Made by a program: the position numbers and the translations under genes
Shown here: piece by piece, positions 34,088 to 47,275 of the stretch
How positions within the stretch are numbered: position 1 is the stretch's first letter
Layout of the letters: each line of letters begins with the position of its first letter
Source of the DNA: Kuschelorhynchus macadamiae
Lineage: Eukaryota > Arthropoda > Insecta > Coleoptera > Curculionidae
Assembly (NCBI GenBank): GCA_030620095.1
Contig: JAUTXW010000945.1
Span: 124,001 to 188,000, forward strand
DNA: 64,000 nucleotides
Direction of reading: 5' to 3'
The notes under the pieces: model-generated
The model's input: only the letters and a program-made list of their open reading frames with translations
Database searches by the model: none
What the model was told of the DNA's origin: nothing

Positions 34088-37000
34088 TTTTGCAGATGTC
34101 AATTTCCTAATCAATTGTGTTATTAAAATTGTATCAAATAGTAAAACCTATTAAAAGCTTACACCAGAACCAATTCTGACAGAATATTCTTTTTGTTTAA
34201 ATTATAGTATCCTATCTATTACGGAAAACCCCAAATCAAAACTTAAAATCCTTCTAAGTTCCAGTAGAGAAAAAAATTGAAAAATTTTCAGCTGTAAAAT
34301 AAAATTTTGTGTATAGGGTGTGCGATCTCGTGGGAGATCTCGAGTCGGGTGTCAATCGGGCATTATATTTGGATTTTCCCATCTTGATTCTTAAAAAAAC
34401 TTAAGACTAAAGATAAACATCTATGTAAAAAATCAAGCTTCTACGAAAAGTCGCAATTTTCCGTATCTGTCACATTACCATTCGTGATAATAGGTATTTA
34501 ACTTTAAATTGCCATTGAATTTGATTTGGTGGAATATAAAATACTTTTCGTATTTGTTACTTAAGTGCTATACCATAAGGTATTATATATACATATTATG
34601 CAAAGTAAATAATCGACAGATGACAAAACAAAATTATGAAAATATGGAATATTCAAAGCAGCAGCAAGGTTACGAATCTGATAAAATAAACAAGGCAAGC
34701 TAATCTGCTAAAAAACTATATAAACTTATCGCAAACCCTGTACATTTTATTCATAAATTAATTATCCAAATTCAGTGAATTCTTTTCTGATTTGGCTCAT
34801 TTTGTAGTAGCACAGAAAATATAGCTTAAACACAGTTATCTTTTCTGTGGTAGTACTATTAACCTTTTATAGGAATGTCTAACAAAGTTATGAAAATAAT
34901 CTTTAAATATTGGTTAAGATATTTATTTGTAAATGTTCTGCTAAACACCTCTATTTCTATTACATATTTCATTGAAAAGAAAAATCCTTTTTATACTTCT
35001 GACTTCAAAGCCTTCAAGGTACCAAATATGCAGCCAGGCAAACACATAAACATATGTTTGGAAGTTAGAACAGTATAAAATTAATCGTGGCCTCTCACTA
35101 GAGATGTGTAAAAAGTACCTATTGGACACTATTATTTTTACAACAGATACCTGATGAATGTTTTGTAAACTATTAAAATAGAATTCCTTAATGGGTTGTA
35201 TAATTGTTAATTGTTCTAGACAATATTAGGGGAATGACCTTTTTTTTGTAACAAAAATTATAGACACAGAATTCATAATAATAATATGAATATGAACTTT
35301 TTTTATGAAACAAGAGAAATTAAGGACAATTTAGTAAAATTACAGTACTGTATATAACATGTCATACTATCTTATTTTTTGTATATTGATTATTAGGTAT
35401 CCAAATATCCAATTCAAAACATTGGATACTTTATCAAAGTTGCACATCATTATAACCTAACCTAACTCCTGTCTAAAATTTACCTTTGTTTTAGTTCTCA
35501 ATACATAAAGCGAAAAAGTATATTATTCACACGAAAGAAACAAAAGAATTGTACGTTTAAAAACTGCAAAGTTGGCATGCATTGCAGTAGTATTAGTAGT
35601 ACTTATTACCAGAAAGAACATTTTCTATTTATGAAAATACTAAAGAGCAATAAGGCCAATTCCTGATTCAATATATAATTATAATTTAGTAAGTAGTTCA
35701 GTTAGGCATGAATATATTTATTTCTAAGCAACTAGAATAATACTTGCTAAAAATGTATTTCTGCCTATGTTCTACATATTGATAAATACATTTTCGATGA
35801 TGTGCTAAATTAATCTTAGTTTCTCATTAGAAGAACTACTACAAGTAAAATATTTAGTTGTATCATGTTGCACAGTATATTTTTACTTATGATACAAATA
35901 TTTTTATTTACAGCTTCTTGCCGACACTGAAAAGAAGAAAACGATATGCAAATGATGGCTAGTATTTGATACAGTATTTTCATTTACCTTTCACATAGTC
36001 AATAAAATGAAAAACCATTGATCAGCATTAGCTGAAGTACCCATAGGACCTGCTCAATAATTGTTAAGATATTTAACTTTGTAAGTATCGGTAAGTATTA
36101 ATTCTGATTGTTTTATGTTTAGATAGTGTTTATTAATGCATGGTCCAATGGACCCTGTAACATTTTCTTCTATTTTGCAAAGATTACAGTGACACAATAA
36201 TGTATTTAGTGTGATTTCTGGTTATTGCTGGATTTTGTATGTATATTTTTTAATTAGTCTTTTGCTCAAATTGATTTAAAAGTTTTATACCTCAATATTC
36301 TATTATTCTATATAAGAAATAACTATTGTATTGGCTTAATAAATCCGTTATGTTCATTACTTTTATGAAACGTTTTTGTTTATTTGTACATAAATTCTGC
36401 TTCAAATACAGGACAAATAAGTTAAAAATTATGCAGAGCCATTGACTTTATATATGAAGAAAAGCCAATGGCGCAGCTATATAGCTATTAAAAAAATGCT
36501 CCCTATAATTTATATCTACTTTGAGACAGGAATCATATCCATAGATATATTGTATACTTCATTAATTTTACATGATAACACTCTGTATTTAGAATTCTCA
36601 ATAAAATTTGATATATCTAATTTTAAAATTGAAAAATGTGCAACTTAATATAAATTACCTCTTATAATAAACAATTTAGTAGTACGGTCATGTTATGCTT
36701 GTAATGATAATTTAAAAATCGTGCTAAATAAAGCCTATAAGAAAACGAGGATTGGGAGGTGGTAACCCTACTAGCCGTTTTAAAAATATAAACATCTGAA
36801 CTTTAGGGAAGCTTAGTACTTAAAACACAGATACAATATTAGTTTTAAACTCATATACCAACAAGATTTGGGTTGATTAAAATGTACTACTAATGTAGAT
36901 ATTAATCTTAAGTATGTATGATCTGACAAATAAATTGACCAAAAATTTAATAATCATTAATAAAAAAATTGTTGTAAAAAATATACTTTTCATATTGAGA

Positions 37001-37531
37001 AACCTTATTTTTGTGCACTTTAGGCAGTTAACCTAACTTTATTTGCCATTTCCTATTTCAATCAATTTTTAATTTATACAGGGTGTCCGAAAATTGTACA
37101 AGGCATCAGGTTTTTTTTAAACAGATCATTCCACTTATGATATATTTAGGTTTAATGATTAATTGTATACCTTTTTTTTATAAAATAGGTCAAGAACTAC
37201 AACATATAAAAAATTTAGTGAATTTCACTGAAATTGGTTTGTTATAAGGTTTATGGTCCTTTAAGGTATCCCCCTCCCAATTCCTATAAGCTTGGCTCAG
37301 CATCAATTTTAAAATATATCACTCCAACTATATTATATAAGTATATTTTAGCCTTCTGAAAACCTACTGTAAAAACATATTGCACATATAACAAAATGCT
37401 TCTTTATATTTAGGTTCACATAGCTGTTCACTATTTTGTTTATTTAGGGCAATGAATTTGGAAAACATAAATTTAAAGTTTTTCTATCCTTTGGGGTATT
37501 TAATTGTCTTTTAGCTCATGTAATAAATAAT
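34088..37531. other. No gene recognised
   Basis: AT-rich, unique-looking sequence. Small open frames (e.g. 34875-35078, 36442-36648) show no family motif. A perfect 6-bp stem GATCTC-GTGG-GAGATC lies near 34325. An ACAGGGTGTCCGAAAATTG transposon-end-like string lies at about 37078. It may be intergenic or intronic. Confidence 0.5.
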
Positions 37532-39019
37532 AATGCAAGAGTACAATATTATTTCAGTCAGCTAAGCTGACAATTAAGATTATTATAGCTTTAAAATATA
37601 TAGGTTTTTGAAGTAGTAGTTTGTCTCCTATTAAGCAAAAAAAAAGTAACAGATATAATCAAAAATAATAATAGTGAAGTTTGTTTTAATAAAACTTTGA
37701 GATAATTTTTGACTTATAAGATTATCAAAATAAATAACCATTTCATTTATAACTTGAAAGATTTATGACTACACTTAGACCTATAAAATTAATTATTTTT
37801 AGACATCTTATACAGAGTTGGAGATCGATGATCTCTCTACTAAGTTAAATTTTATTTATAAATCATTAAGCAAATCTCCAAAAGTTAAGAGATGAAAGTG
37901 GAACGTATCGTTTCCAAAGAGTCAATTTTGATTTGTTTACAAAACAAAATAATTATTCTAGATATATGTCTAGAGTTTAATGCAGTAATTTCAATATTTT
38001 TATTGTAATCAAAAGAAAAAATATAACAAATTTTTTATCAGTTGTATGGTAATTAGCAGTATCTTTCAACATATACTGAGGCTGACAAAATATGTATTTT
38101 TTCAAATGAATGTTCTGTACATTTTTTACAGGTAAGAAAAACTAGAAGATACCTTTCCAAAAAACTGCATTTCGGATTTTCTGAAATAACTATGATATAT
38201 AAATGGATACTGATTTATATAGTTATTAAAATTGAAATTCACACTTATCTATAAATTGTTATATTATTTCAGGACAAATTCCAAATATATCAGTTACAAA
38301 TAGAGTACTTCTTAAAACTTTACAACTATTTCCGATTAAAGATTATACAGCACACTTCATGTAAAAAATTATATTTATGTTGCCTACTATATATTTTCAA
38401 CATTACAGTATATTTATTTATTCTCAACATTGCCAACTGTAATTGCAGAGAATACAAGTTAATATTATTTTTTCTTTATTTAATTTTAGAGTTTTCATAT
38501 TATGTATGTAAATGTATGTAAATGTATTGGTAATTTATTATAAATTAAACTACCACTATAAAGTAGTGATTTTTATTTGCAAAACCTTGAATATGAATTG
38601 TATTTATTAAATTTGTTTGCCATGTCATGATTAATGTACTATGGCTTTTTTCTAAATCTATCAGATGATTTATTTTTTATAGATACTGAATTATTAAAAA
38701 TGCAATTTTCAACTCATTAATTTGGTTAGTATCTAAGTAACCAAAGAAAGAAAAGATTTTCCCTACAAATTTGTTTGTTAATAGAGTTAGTATGAAAAAT
38801 AAAAAAAAAATTGGGAGACAGATTACTTTATATGACAATCAATTAGTACAAAATACACGATAATTTACTTTCACCTTCCTGTTTTTTGGAGTCCTTTGTA
38901 CACTCAATAAAAATAAAATTATAGCTCTGTTGACCCCATACAACTTTTATTTAAATATATATGCTGTAATAAAAAAAATCTTACATAAACTGGTCTAAAA
39001 GTAGGTGGTTCCTTAGGTT
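37532..39019 (+). repeat. Direct duplication, copy 1 (1.49 kb)
   Basis: Nearly identical to 39581-41342. Relative to copy 2 it lacks about 270 bp after GAGATAATTTTT and about 23 bp after TTTTTAGACAT. The larger missing block is bounded by ATTTTT on both sides, as in a deletion by short homology. No coding segment recognised. Confidence 0.85.
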
Positions 39020-39514
39020 CTTCAATAAGAGCCTACATTTAAATATTGTAAACCTAATAAATAGTTCAGTATTAATTTTAAATTTATTTTTATACTTAAT
39101 GAAAATCTATAAGAATGTAACAAAACTTGCTAGAAATTTTAATAATATTGTTTTAACACAGATTAGGACCTATTTGAAATTTAAATCCAAAACACATACT
39201 TACCAACAATATATATAAAGGAGAGTTATTGTACAAATAATATTTTGATTACTTACCAATTCAGTAGATAAATATAGATAGCATATGTCATAAATATTAA
39301 AGTACAGTTAAAATTTAAAACATATTTAATTCAAAATAAATAAAACAAAATTTTGGCTAATACACCTAAAACTAGTCCATTGTATTATCTGACTATACAT
39401 TTATCACTACTGAGAGAACACATTAATTCTTTAAATAATAAAGAAAAAAAAATGAGTTCTTTGTTTGTTTAAAAATGTGTTACCTTGAAATAGGTACCTC
39501 CAAACACCTGCCAG

Positions 39515-39574
<60 letters not shown>

Positions 39575-39580
39575 ATATAT
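39020..39580. other. Spacer between duplicated copies, with (TA)n
   Basis: No gene recognised. A TA tract of about 55 bp (about 39520-39573) lies immediately before copy 2. Confidence 0.6.
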
Positions 39581-41342
39581 AATGCAAAAGTACAATATTA
39601 TTTCAGTCAACTAAGCTGACAATTAAGTTTATTATGGCTTTAAAATATATAGGTTTTTGAAGTAGTAGTTTGTCTCCTATTAAGCAAAAAAAAGTAAGAT
39701 ATAATCAAAAATAATAATAGTGAAGTTTGTTTTAATAAAACTTTGAGATAATTTTTATACATTGTAGGTGATTTTTGGAAAAGCAGTTTTTCTTATATTA
39801 CATTTTGTCTTCCTACTTTTAGGTATTTCAAGCTGAGTCAAGTCCTTTGGTCAATTGTAAAAAAACTGGCACCACCTTACATATCATCAGAAATTAGCAA
39901 CACTGGAAACTAGATTTCAGCTTGTATTTACTTGAACAATAAATTATTTTAAATAATATTTTTTTATTTAGAAAATAAACTTTTTTTAAGAGCTTTAAAA
40001 AAACTAATACATCAAATTAGAATTTTTGACTTATAAGATTATCAAAATAAATAACTATTTCATTTATAAATTGAAAGATTTGTGACTACACTTAAACCTA
40101 GAAAATTAATTATTTTTAGACATTTGGAGTAGATATACTAAGAGTTATACAGAGTTGGAGATCGATGATCTCTCTACTAAGTTAAATTTTATTTATAAAT
40201 CATTAAGCAAATCTCCAAAAGTTAAGAGTTGAAAGTGGAACGTATCGTTTCCAAAGAGTCAATTTTGATTTGTTTACAAAACAAAATAATTATTCTAGAT
40301 ATATGTCTAGAGTTTAATGCAGTAATTTCAATATTTTTATTGTAATCAAAAGAAAAAATATAACAATTTTTTTATCAGTTGTATGGTAATTAGCAGTATC
40401 TTTCAACATATACTGAGGCTGACAAAATATGTATTTTTTCAAATGAATGTTCTGTACATTTTTTACACGTAAGAAAAACTAAAAGATACCATTCCAAAAA
40501 ACTGCATTTCGGATTTTCTGAAATAACTATGATATATAAATGGATACTGATTTATATAGTTATTAAAATTGAAATTCACACTTATCTATAAATTGTCATA
40601 TTATTTCAGGACAAATTCCAAATATATCAGTTACAAATAGTACTTCTTAAAACTTTACAACTATTTCCGATTAAAGATTATACAGCACACTTCATGTAAA
40701 AAATTATATTTTATGTTGCCTACTATATATTTTCAACATTACAGTATATTTATTTATTCTCAACATTGCCAACTGTAATTGCAGAGAATACAAGTTAATA
40801 TTAATTTTTCTATATTTAATTTTAGAGTTTTCATATTTTGTAAATGTATTGGTAATTTATTATAAATTAAACTACCACTATAAAGCAGTGATTTTTATTT
40901 GCAAAACCTTGAATATGAATTGTATTTATTAAATTTGTTTGCCATGTCATGATTAATGTACCGTGGCTTTTTTCTAAATCTATCAGATGATTTATTTTTT
41001 ATAAATACTGAATTATTAAAAATGCAATTTTCAACTCATTAATTTGGTTAGTATCTAAGTAACCAAAGAAAGAAAAGATTTTCCCTACAAATTTGTTTGT
41101 TAATAGAGTTAGTATGGAGAATAATAAAAATATTGAGAGACAGATTACTTTATATGACAATCAATTCGTACAAGATACACGATAATTTACTTTCACCTTC
41201 CTGTTTTTTGGAGTCCTTTGTACACTCAATAAAAATAAAGTTATAGCTCTGTTGACCCCATACAGCTTTTATTTAACTATATATGCTGTAATAAAAAAAA
41301 TCTTACATAAACTGGTCTAAAAGTAGATGGTTCCTTAGGTTT
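39581..41342 (+). repeat. Direct duplication, copy 2 (1.76 kb)
   Basis: Matches 37532-39019 at about 95% or better by eye, plus the extra block 39757-40027. It begins directly after a TA tract. No gene recognised. Confidence 0.85.
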
Positions 41343-42029
41343 GTGGCGTTTGTTTTTCTTTTCATTGTTACTGCATAACATACTGTACATATTTATTTTA
41401 TTTTACATTTACTTTTTTAATCTAGGCTAATTATCTATTGCTATTGAGAAATGTAACAATTTGTAGGTACTTAGTTTTCTGTACATAATTGTGGGAATTT
41501 CCATCGGCATTTAGAGTCTAATTTATAATTTACACTATTTTTATTTAAAAAACGGTTAGTTAGGTATTTGAAAAAACACTTGTATACGTGTTTTTTTATT
41601 TTATTTTTTTATATATTTTAATATTTTTTAAAAATTCATACAGGATGTCTTAAGAGGTGAAACCACCCTTTAAATATTATATTTTTTTTATTTAAAATAC
41701 AGTTAATTATTCGGAAAAACGCATCACTTATAAAATATGATTGAAATTTTGTATATAGAATCCGAACGAATATACAATAATATACAGGGTCCATTTAAAA
41801 GTATCCAAGTTGGGTTTGCAACGGCTTTGTCTGCATTATATTAAAATTTTATGTCAAGTTGTAGTGTGGTGGAAGTCATTAATTTAGCTTTTTGATTTTT
41901 TTAAATCGAACAAAATATATCGGAGTTATAGCATGGGGCATTTTTTACGAGACAGTGTTTATGTTGTCAACTATAGTAAAATTGAATATGTATTTTTAAT
42001 TTAGTAGGTTATTTACTTCCAACAATCAG
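41343..42029. other. No gene; transposon-end-like strings
   Basis: AT-rich. TACAGGATGTCTTAAGAGGT near 41639 and TACAGGGTCCATTTAAAAGT near 41785 resemble the tips of small Tc1/mariner-type MITEs, but matching ends were not paired. Confidence 0.35.
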
Positions 42030-42720
42030 GAGTTTCTAAAATGTTTGTAATTTTTATTCATTCTATTTAGTTTTTGTATACAGCCTCTTGTGAAAGAAGT
42101 CGGCACTATTGCTAACTCCGGTATTTTTGGAACTACAAGGTTGGTTAAATTAGAAAGTAGTATTAGTATTTTTGCTGCTGATTTGGAAGGTAAAAACAAA
42201 ACAACACTTGATCATCCAATTTTCGAACGAATGGGAAAAACGTATTTTGGTAAAAGGGAACATCCTGTATATGTTTAGCTAGAAGGATATACATCTTTTT
42301 GTTCTCATTCCAAAAATACCATACATCTTGATATTTGATTCAGTCGCTTTTGCGATATTTGGGTCTAATGCTGCCAATTTCAATATTAATCAATGAAACT
42401 TAAATAGGGCAAAAACGAAACAAATATCAATATGTATGATATTTTTGAAATTGAAATAAAAAGATCTACCATTCGAGTTAAAAATATACAGGGTGTTATG
42501 TTAAAAAAATGCATTTTCCCATTTATTCTAAAATGCGATGATCGAATTGTTTTTTGTTTTTACCATCAGTCAGCTGAAAAAGTACTAATAGTTTGCTAAC
42601 TTTGTCCTAACTTTGTAGCTACAAAAATAACGAAGTTAGCAATAGTTCTGACTTCGTTTGGCTGTATACAAAAAATAGATAAAATGAAGCTTCAGCAAAA
42701 ATTTCAAAAACTTTTTTTAT
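42030..42720. repeat. Imperfect inverted repeat (fold-back or MITE)
   Basis: Sequence around TTTTTGTATACAGCC ... ACTATTGCTAACTCC at 42060-42150 recurs in reverse complement at 42605-42690 (GTTAGCAATAGT ... GGCTGTATACAAAAA). Arms of about 100 bp, roughly 450 bp apart. A 62-codon frame inside (42090-42278) overlaps one arm and has no recognisable motif. Confidence 0.55.
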
Positions 42721-43455
42721 TTACCTCTTTTTTATGTTTTTAATGCATACTGACCAAGTTAATGGTGTTGTCAGCTATAATTAGACGCCCTTTAAATCAG
42801 CATTTTTTATGGCATTATGTAAAAATAAAAAACTTATGTTATGTTAAAAAAACCGCTGCAAATTGAATCAACACTTCCACATCATCTTTAACTCATAAAT
42901 CGACATATTACTTGATTTTTATGAAATTTTGGATTTTTATCACCTCCACTCCATAACCTCACTTTTTATTTTTGTAATTTTTGCCAAATGAACTAAAAAA
43001 TTGACATCTGTATTCATGTCATTTTTATCGAAAGTGCATGGTGTTCGACCTGTAATGAGCTAAAAGAAGTTTAATGAAAATTCATTAACCCTAACCCCTT
43101 CTTTTCAGGTTGAAATGAGGTCTCGAGTTCGAATCTCAGCAAAAACAAACACTTTTTCTTTTTTTTTTAAATAAATTAAATTAAAAGGTTTAAATTGACT
43201 AAACAGACTAAACAGCTAAATATTTTCTGTTTGTTTAAATTGACGTTCTTAATTTGTTTTTTTTTCAAATATTTCATAAATCAAGAACTTACTAAATAGG
43301 GATAATTTGATAAATATCTTTTTGGAAATTTTTAAATAAAAAAGACAATTTTTTTAAAACCACTTTATGCGAGCTATTAACTTTTGAGTTTGATCAATAC
43401 TCAGCTGGGAAAGTGTACGATCCTGTATGGATACATTTATTTCTATTATTTTGCT
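42721..43455. other. No gene recognised
   Basis: AT-rich. GTCTCGAGTTCGAATCTC near 43121 resembles a tRNA T-arm or RNA polymerase III B box, but no matching tRNA fold was found. Confidence 0.4.
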
Positions 43456-44003
43456 TTAGAGCTGCTTACCATTGCCTTCTTTTGAAGTAGATGCAGTCAC
43501 GTGATCACTGATTGGTCGGCTTTCATCAATAATGCCTCCAAAGTCACCCTCTTGGGCTGTTTCACATGACCGTTCCTGAGGATTTTCAAACGACTCAGCT
43601 ACTCCCAGCCCACAAATTAAAGGAGACTCTACTAATACTAGTAATACCAGATTATCAACTTCGGTTAAAGTCCCCATTCCACCAGTTCCAGTCTTTTTCG
43701 CATTATCAATTTTAAGCTAGAAATATGTACCACAAGTTAATAACAATGTTTGCAAGTTACAGTAGTTCTCACCATTGCAGTTTTCCTTAAATTCTGCCAG
43801 ATTGTATCCCTTACGTAGGTCCAATCTTTATCCGCGGGAAGTAAACAGATACTTTGGGCCAGTACTGCCATTTCTTTCCATTTTTCTACCTTATCTTGCT
43901 TTTTCAGTCTGTCGGAGAATGCACCGAAAAGAATGTGTTTATTTTCTCTAATCTTATTTAAAAATTGCATTTTACGGTCAAAAACAATTTGTTTTGAAGA
44001 CAT
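43456..44003 (-). CDS. Myb/SANT-like DNA-binding protein, two exons (possibly Harbinger-derived)
   Basis: Exon 1 44003-43773 starts at an ATG in good context and encodes 77 residues. The FLNKIRENKHILFGAFSDRL and WTYVRDTIWQNLRKTAM blocks, with conserved Trp spacing, match the Myb/SANT-like domain of insect Harbinger-associated and MSANTD-type proteins. Donor ATG|GTGAGA and acceptor TTTCTAG|CTTAAA (intron 43717-43772, 56 bp) join in phase 0 to LKIDNAKKTGTGGMGTLTEV and LVESPLICGLG, the linker usually following that domain. The frame ends at 43456, but AATG|GTAAGC just before the stop could be another donor, so the C-terminus may be longer. Such proteins bind DNA in the nucleus, either for a transposon or as a domesticated regulator. 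No nuclease partner is seen nearby. Confidence 0.6.
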
Positions 44004-44832
44004 TTTACTTCAGACGGTGGACGACGCAGCAGTTCCGGAGTACATGTATTTAATGATTAGTAATGATGCCGCATAACCATTGCCCGAAAGCGTGTTGTGA
44101 CAAGTCTGCTTAAAGCGACAGAAAGAATTATAGTAAAATACCACATTACATGTGTAGCTACATATGTACAAAATTATTTAATTTCTACAATTGTAGCAAT
44201 ATGCATTGTGATACAGAATTAAGTAGGACTTGTTGCTACATGCACATTACTTGTAACTTGTAGACTTGTTACAATTGTATGGTTTGTGTTATAGGCCCCA
44301 GATGTAGGCCTGCACCTGTACATATAGGAAAAGTGTAAGAAAATCGAATTACTATTGCCATCTGTGAGCCTGCTCATCCGCTGGCATATAGAGGGTGGAA
44401 GCTCATTGTCACTTCTAAGTGTGATGATGTATTTCTAGAAGACCCTGACTGTACTCTAATGTACTTGATCCAGTTTACCTCTTGTTCATATACTAATGCA
44501 CAAATTTCTTCTGCATACTTTAACTGCAGGACATAGTGTCCATTCGAAACCTCAGTGTGTGTTGTGAAAATAAATTAAAATTACAGGAGTATTGAATGCA
44601 AAATTGGGATTTATTTATAAAGCTTATAAGATTATATGAAAGTTCTATATAATTATACTTTTCTATTGTTCTAATGCCTATTTGCTTTAATATAAATTAA
44701 ACATAAAACTCGTTCCAATTTCGGAAGATGGGTTCAGATTTTTATGTCTAAACCATTCACATATCAATAATGTCAGTGGCCCAAACTAATAATATAATTA
44801 ATTAAATACGAAAAAATATATATTTCTCACCC
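44004..44832. other. No gene recognised upstream of the Myb-like exon
   Basis: Contains the presumed promoter and leader side of the minus-strand Myb-like gene. No motif was assigned. Confidence 0.35.
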
Positions 44833-45030
44833 TTTTCTCTAATTCTTCTTCCTTTTCTTTTTCGAGATCATCAATATCAGACATTCTTATTAGGTTTCCA
44901 CTAAAATATATTAAAAAAAAGAATACCAATGAAAAATAATAAATATTGGTAAAATCAAAATTTTTTTATTTTGATTTTTTGTGAATGGTGATTAACATTA
45001 ACAAAAACAAACATATTACGTAAAGAAAAT

Positions 45031-45353
45031 ACCTTGGCACGGATACTACTCCATTTGCCAAGATTGCTCTCGTTCCGTGACTTAGTCAAAGCTGGGGCGA
45101 TCCTCCCACTTGTTTTATTCCTTATTCCAGTTTGGAGCCATTCTCGATGTTCGGATGACGAGCTGTAAACTCCGAGACACCCTGATTTTAACAAATATCT
45201 TTTTAAACACTCCTTTCTTAAATCTTTTAAATTAATCTTAGCTTCTACTAGGTACTCCTTGAGAGTACTACCGGTATCACGAGACGACCTTTTCTTTCTA
45301 GCTATCCCCTCACCACCTCCCACTCCATCCTCATAGCGGCCGTTACGCTAATA
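45031..45353 (-). CDS. Possible internal exon of an unrecognised minus-strand gene
   Basis: Open segment between an acceptor-like ATATTAG (about 45354) and a donor-like GCCAAG|GTATTT (about 45030), about 107 codons. Composition: basic start (ARKKRSSRDTGSTL), then a charged helical stretch (EYLVEAKINLKDLRKECLKR) and a Ser-rich tail. No family recognised. A second candidate exon with ATG (MSDIDDLEKEKEEELEKR, about 44827-44885) lies downstream but does not join in frame. It could be an extra exon set of the Myb-like gene or transposon debris, since its upstream flank is duplicated at about 48 kb. Confidence 0.25.
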
Positions 45354-45640
45354 TTCTATGTAGACAAACAAAAATCTTTTTTTCTATGTAGAATTGGGCA
45401 GACGAACAGGATAGAATGCAGAAACAACTAGGCCTTACACCTTCACAGCGTTTGATCCCTATCTAGCAGGGTCGTTAGTTTCCATACTAAGGGACTGAGT
45501 CTTTCGCCTCCCCTTGAAACAAAGCAGCTAAACGGCACACGTGGAACCACTTATGTTAAAAACAAAACGGCACACGTGGAACCACTTATGTTAAAAACAT
45601 AGAGGTCTGCCTTCCACAAGGCGATTCGAAATACTGCAAA
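45250..45640 (+). repeat. Diverged direct repeat, copy 1
   Basis: Resembles 47985-48305: GGTATCACGAGACGACC ... TTCTATGTAGAATTGGGCAG ... GGTCGTTAGTTTCCA ... ACTTATGTTAAAAACA. Includes the presumed 5' edge of the 45031-45353 exon. Confidence 0.6.
45531..45600 (+). repeat. 35-bp tandem duplication
   Basis: Two adjacent copies of AACGGCACACGTGGAACCAC plus 15 further bases, differing only at the last base. The paralogous stretch at 48 kb has one diverged unit. Confidence 0.9.
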
Positions 45641-46785
45641 GACAAAGAAAATAGATTTTTTTTTTGTTTAGGGTTACGCACCCCTGGGCGTTACGTAATG
45701 TCCTTGTCAACCAGGACTGGTTATATAATTTGGCGGGAGCACTTATGTGCGCCTGGGACTATGCCCATTCCCATCATTTTAAAGTATTTTAGATTCTTGT
45801 TTCCTGTTTCTGACTCATCGTTTTCGCTATCAACGGAGTTACTCTTAGGACATCTACGGTTGTTGACGAATAGCCATTTTCTTTCAAAGCAGCGCCGGAT
45901 TTGCGCACTTCCGTGGTACTTTCCGGCTACAGCACTGCACATATAAAATAAGCTCGTCCAAGAGAAGTATGCACAATTCCCACATCTCCTAGGAATTATC
46001 GTCTCACAGCGGCTGGCCCATTATTTAGGACATTTCATAAGTGATGTCCACCGGACTGTCCTTCCAGGCACCTATGTTTAACTCGGCGTTCCGATCGCAA
46101 GCCCATAAAAATAATGAAGTTAGAATACCAAAAACTCTTTTCTTATCTGATTATGACTTCTGCACCACATAAACTTCTAAAGTCTACCACCGTATTACGA
46201 TATATTTACGATATTGCAAGTCATACATATCCTGAATGTATAGTTCCATTACGTGCGTTTGTGTTTAGAGAGTCCAAAATTTGGTAATTGTACCACATAC
46301 AGTATAGTGTCACTTGGCCGATTTGAATGATTTGTAATGTGTTAGTAGATTTTCTTATAATATCATTTTTTACCTGTTAGGTAGATCTTTGTGTCTCGTT
46401 AGATTAGCACCAGGTTTAACAACAAAACTATTATTAAAGCCATATTTGTCAATAAATCTAATTTTTATAAGAAAACGGTTGAATATACAATTAAAATATT
46501 AAAGATGCACCCATTTTCCAATTTATAAGGCTATATTATTCAGAAATATTAATAAATCGTATCTGTAAGTTATTATTTTTAATATGGAATTATTCTTGAT
46601 TTTATATTTTATGTTGGTAGGGTTTCCGATTTAACTTATAATTTTCAATGTAGTTGAGTTTTAAAAATCATATTGCGTTTCGGTTAACCCTGGTTAGGCT
46701 TTTTTGTAGTTTTGTAAAAAAGTGTATCTATACTAAAATAAGGATTTATTTAACCAAATCTATACTGTTGGGTGGATCTGTCACG
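45641..46785. other. No gene recognised
   Basis: A 73-codon minus-strand frame (45721-45942, with RRCFERKWLFVNNRRCPKSN) has some charged and cysteine content but no motif I can name. The rest is AT-rich without signal. Confidence 0.4.
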
Positions 46786-47053
46786 TTAGGTTAGCCCACA
46801 TTCGTCGGTAAAACCATTAATGGAATAAACCATCATTAACGTCACTGACTCGTCGAAATTTGCTTGAAAATGTTAAAGCTATATATAATACACAAGTGTC
46901 TGCGGATAATACAGTGGATACAAAGATAGCCCCATCCTCACCATTTTAGATGTGCGCGCGTATTTAACCGAAATTCCGATTGGCCAAATTATGACTTTAA
47001 TAATCGTTTACGGCTTTAATGATGGTTTTATCGACGAACCTGGGCTAACCTAA
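46786..47053. mobile_element. MITE with ~35-bp terminal inverted repeats
   Basis: About 268 bp. The left end TTAGGTTAGCCCACATTCGT and the right end, in reverse complement TTAGGTTAGCCCAGGTTCGT, are near-identical and continue GGTAAAACCATTA / CGATAAAACCATCATTA. No coding capacity. The TTA start would suit a Harbinger-type MITE, but the target duplication is ambiguous. Confidence 0.65.
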
Positions 47054-47275
47054 ACTACCGCGTTCCGGTGTCTCACCCATCTGGCAGGCCGTCGGCGTAG
47101 CATTTGAAAACGTACATGCAACCGAATAACACGATCAGATTGCACAAGAATGCACCGTACACCGATATGAACCGGTATCGATATTGGTAAGTAATGAGGG
47201 AACTGCAACCTGGAACTGCTGCTGAGTCTGACAAGGTATTTAAATGTATATATTAAATAATATTATAATTATTAA

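Noticed and set aside
34875..35078. 67-codon frame with ATG and a hydrophobic start
   Set aside because: No motif, no neighbours, and codon content like the surrounding AT-rich DNA.
35914..35962. Possible terminal exon after TTTTTATTTACAG, encoding FLPTLKRRKRYANDG then a stop
   Set aside because: Only 16 codons, with no upstream exon or family match; acceptor-like strings are frequent in AT-rich DNA.
42090..42278. 62-codon frame containing LEGKNKTTLDHPIFERMGKT
   Set aside because: Overlaps an inverted-repeat arm of a MITE-like structure and matches no family I know.
43035..43142. tRNA-like T-arm / B box around GAGTTCGAATCTC
   Set aside because: No A box at the right distance and no acceptor or anticodon stem could be drawn; probably chance or a very old SINE relic.
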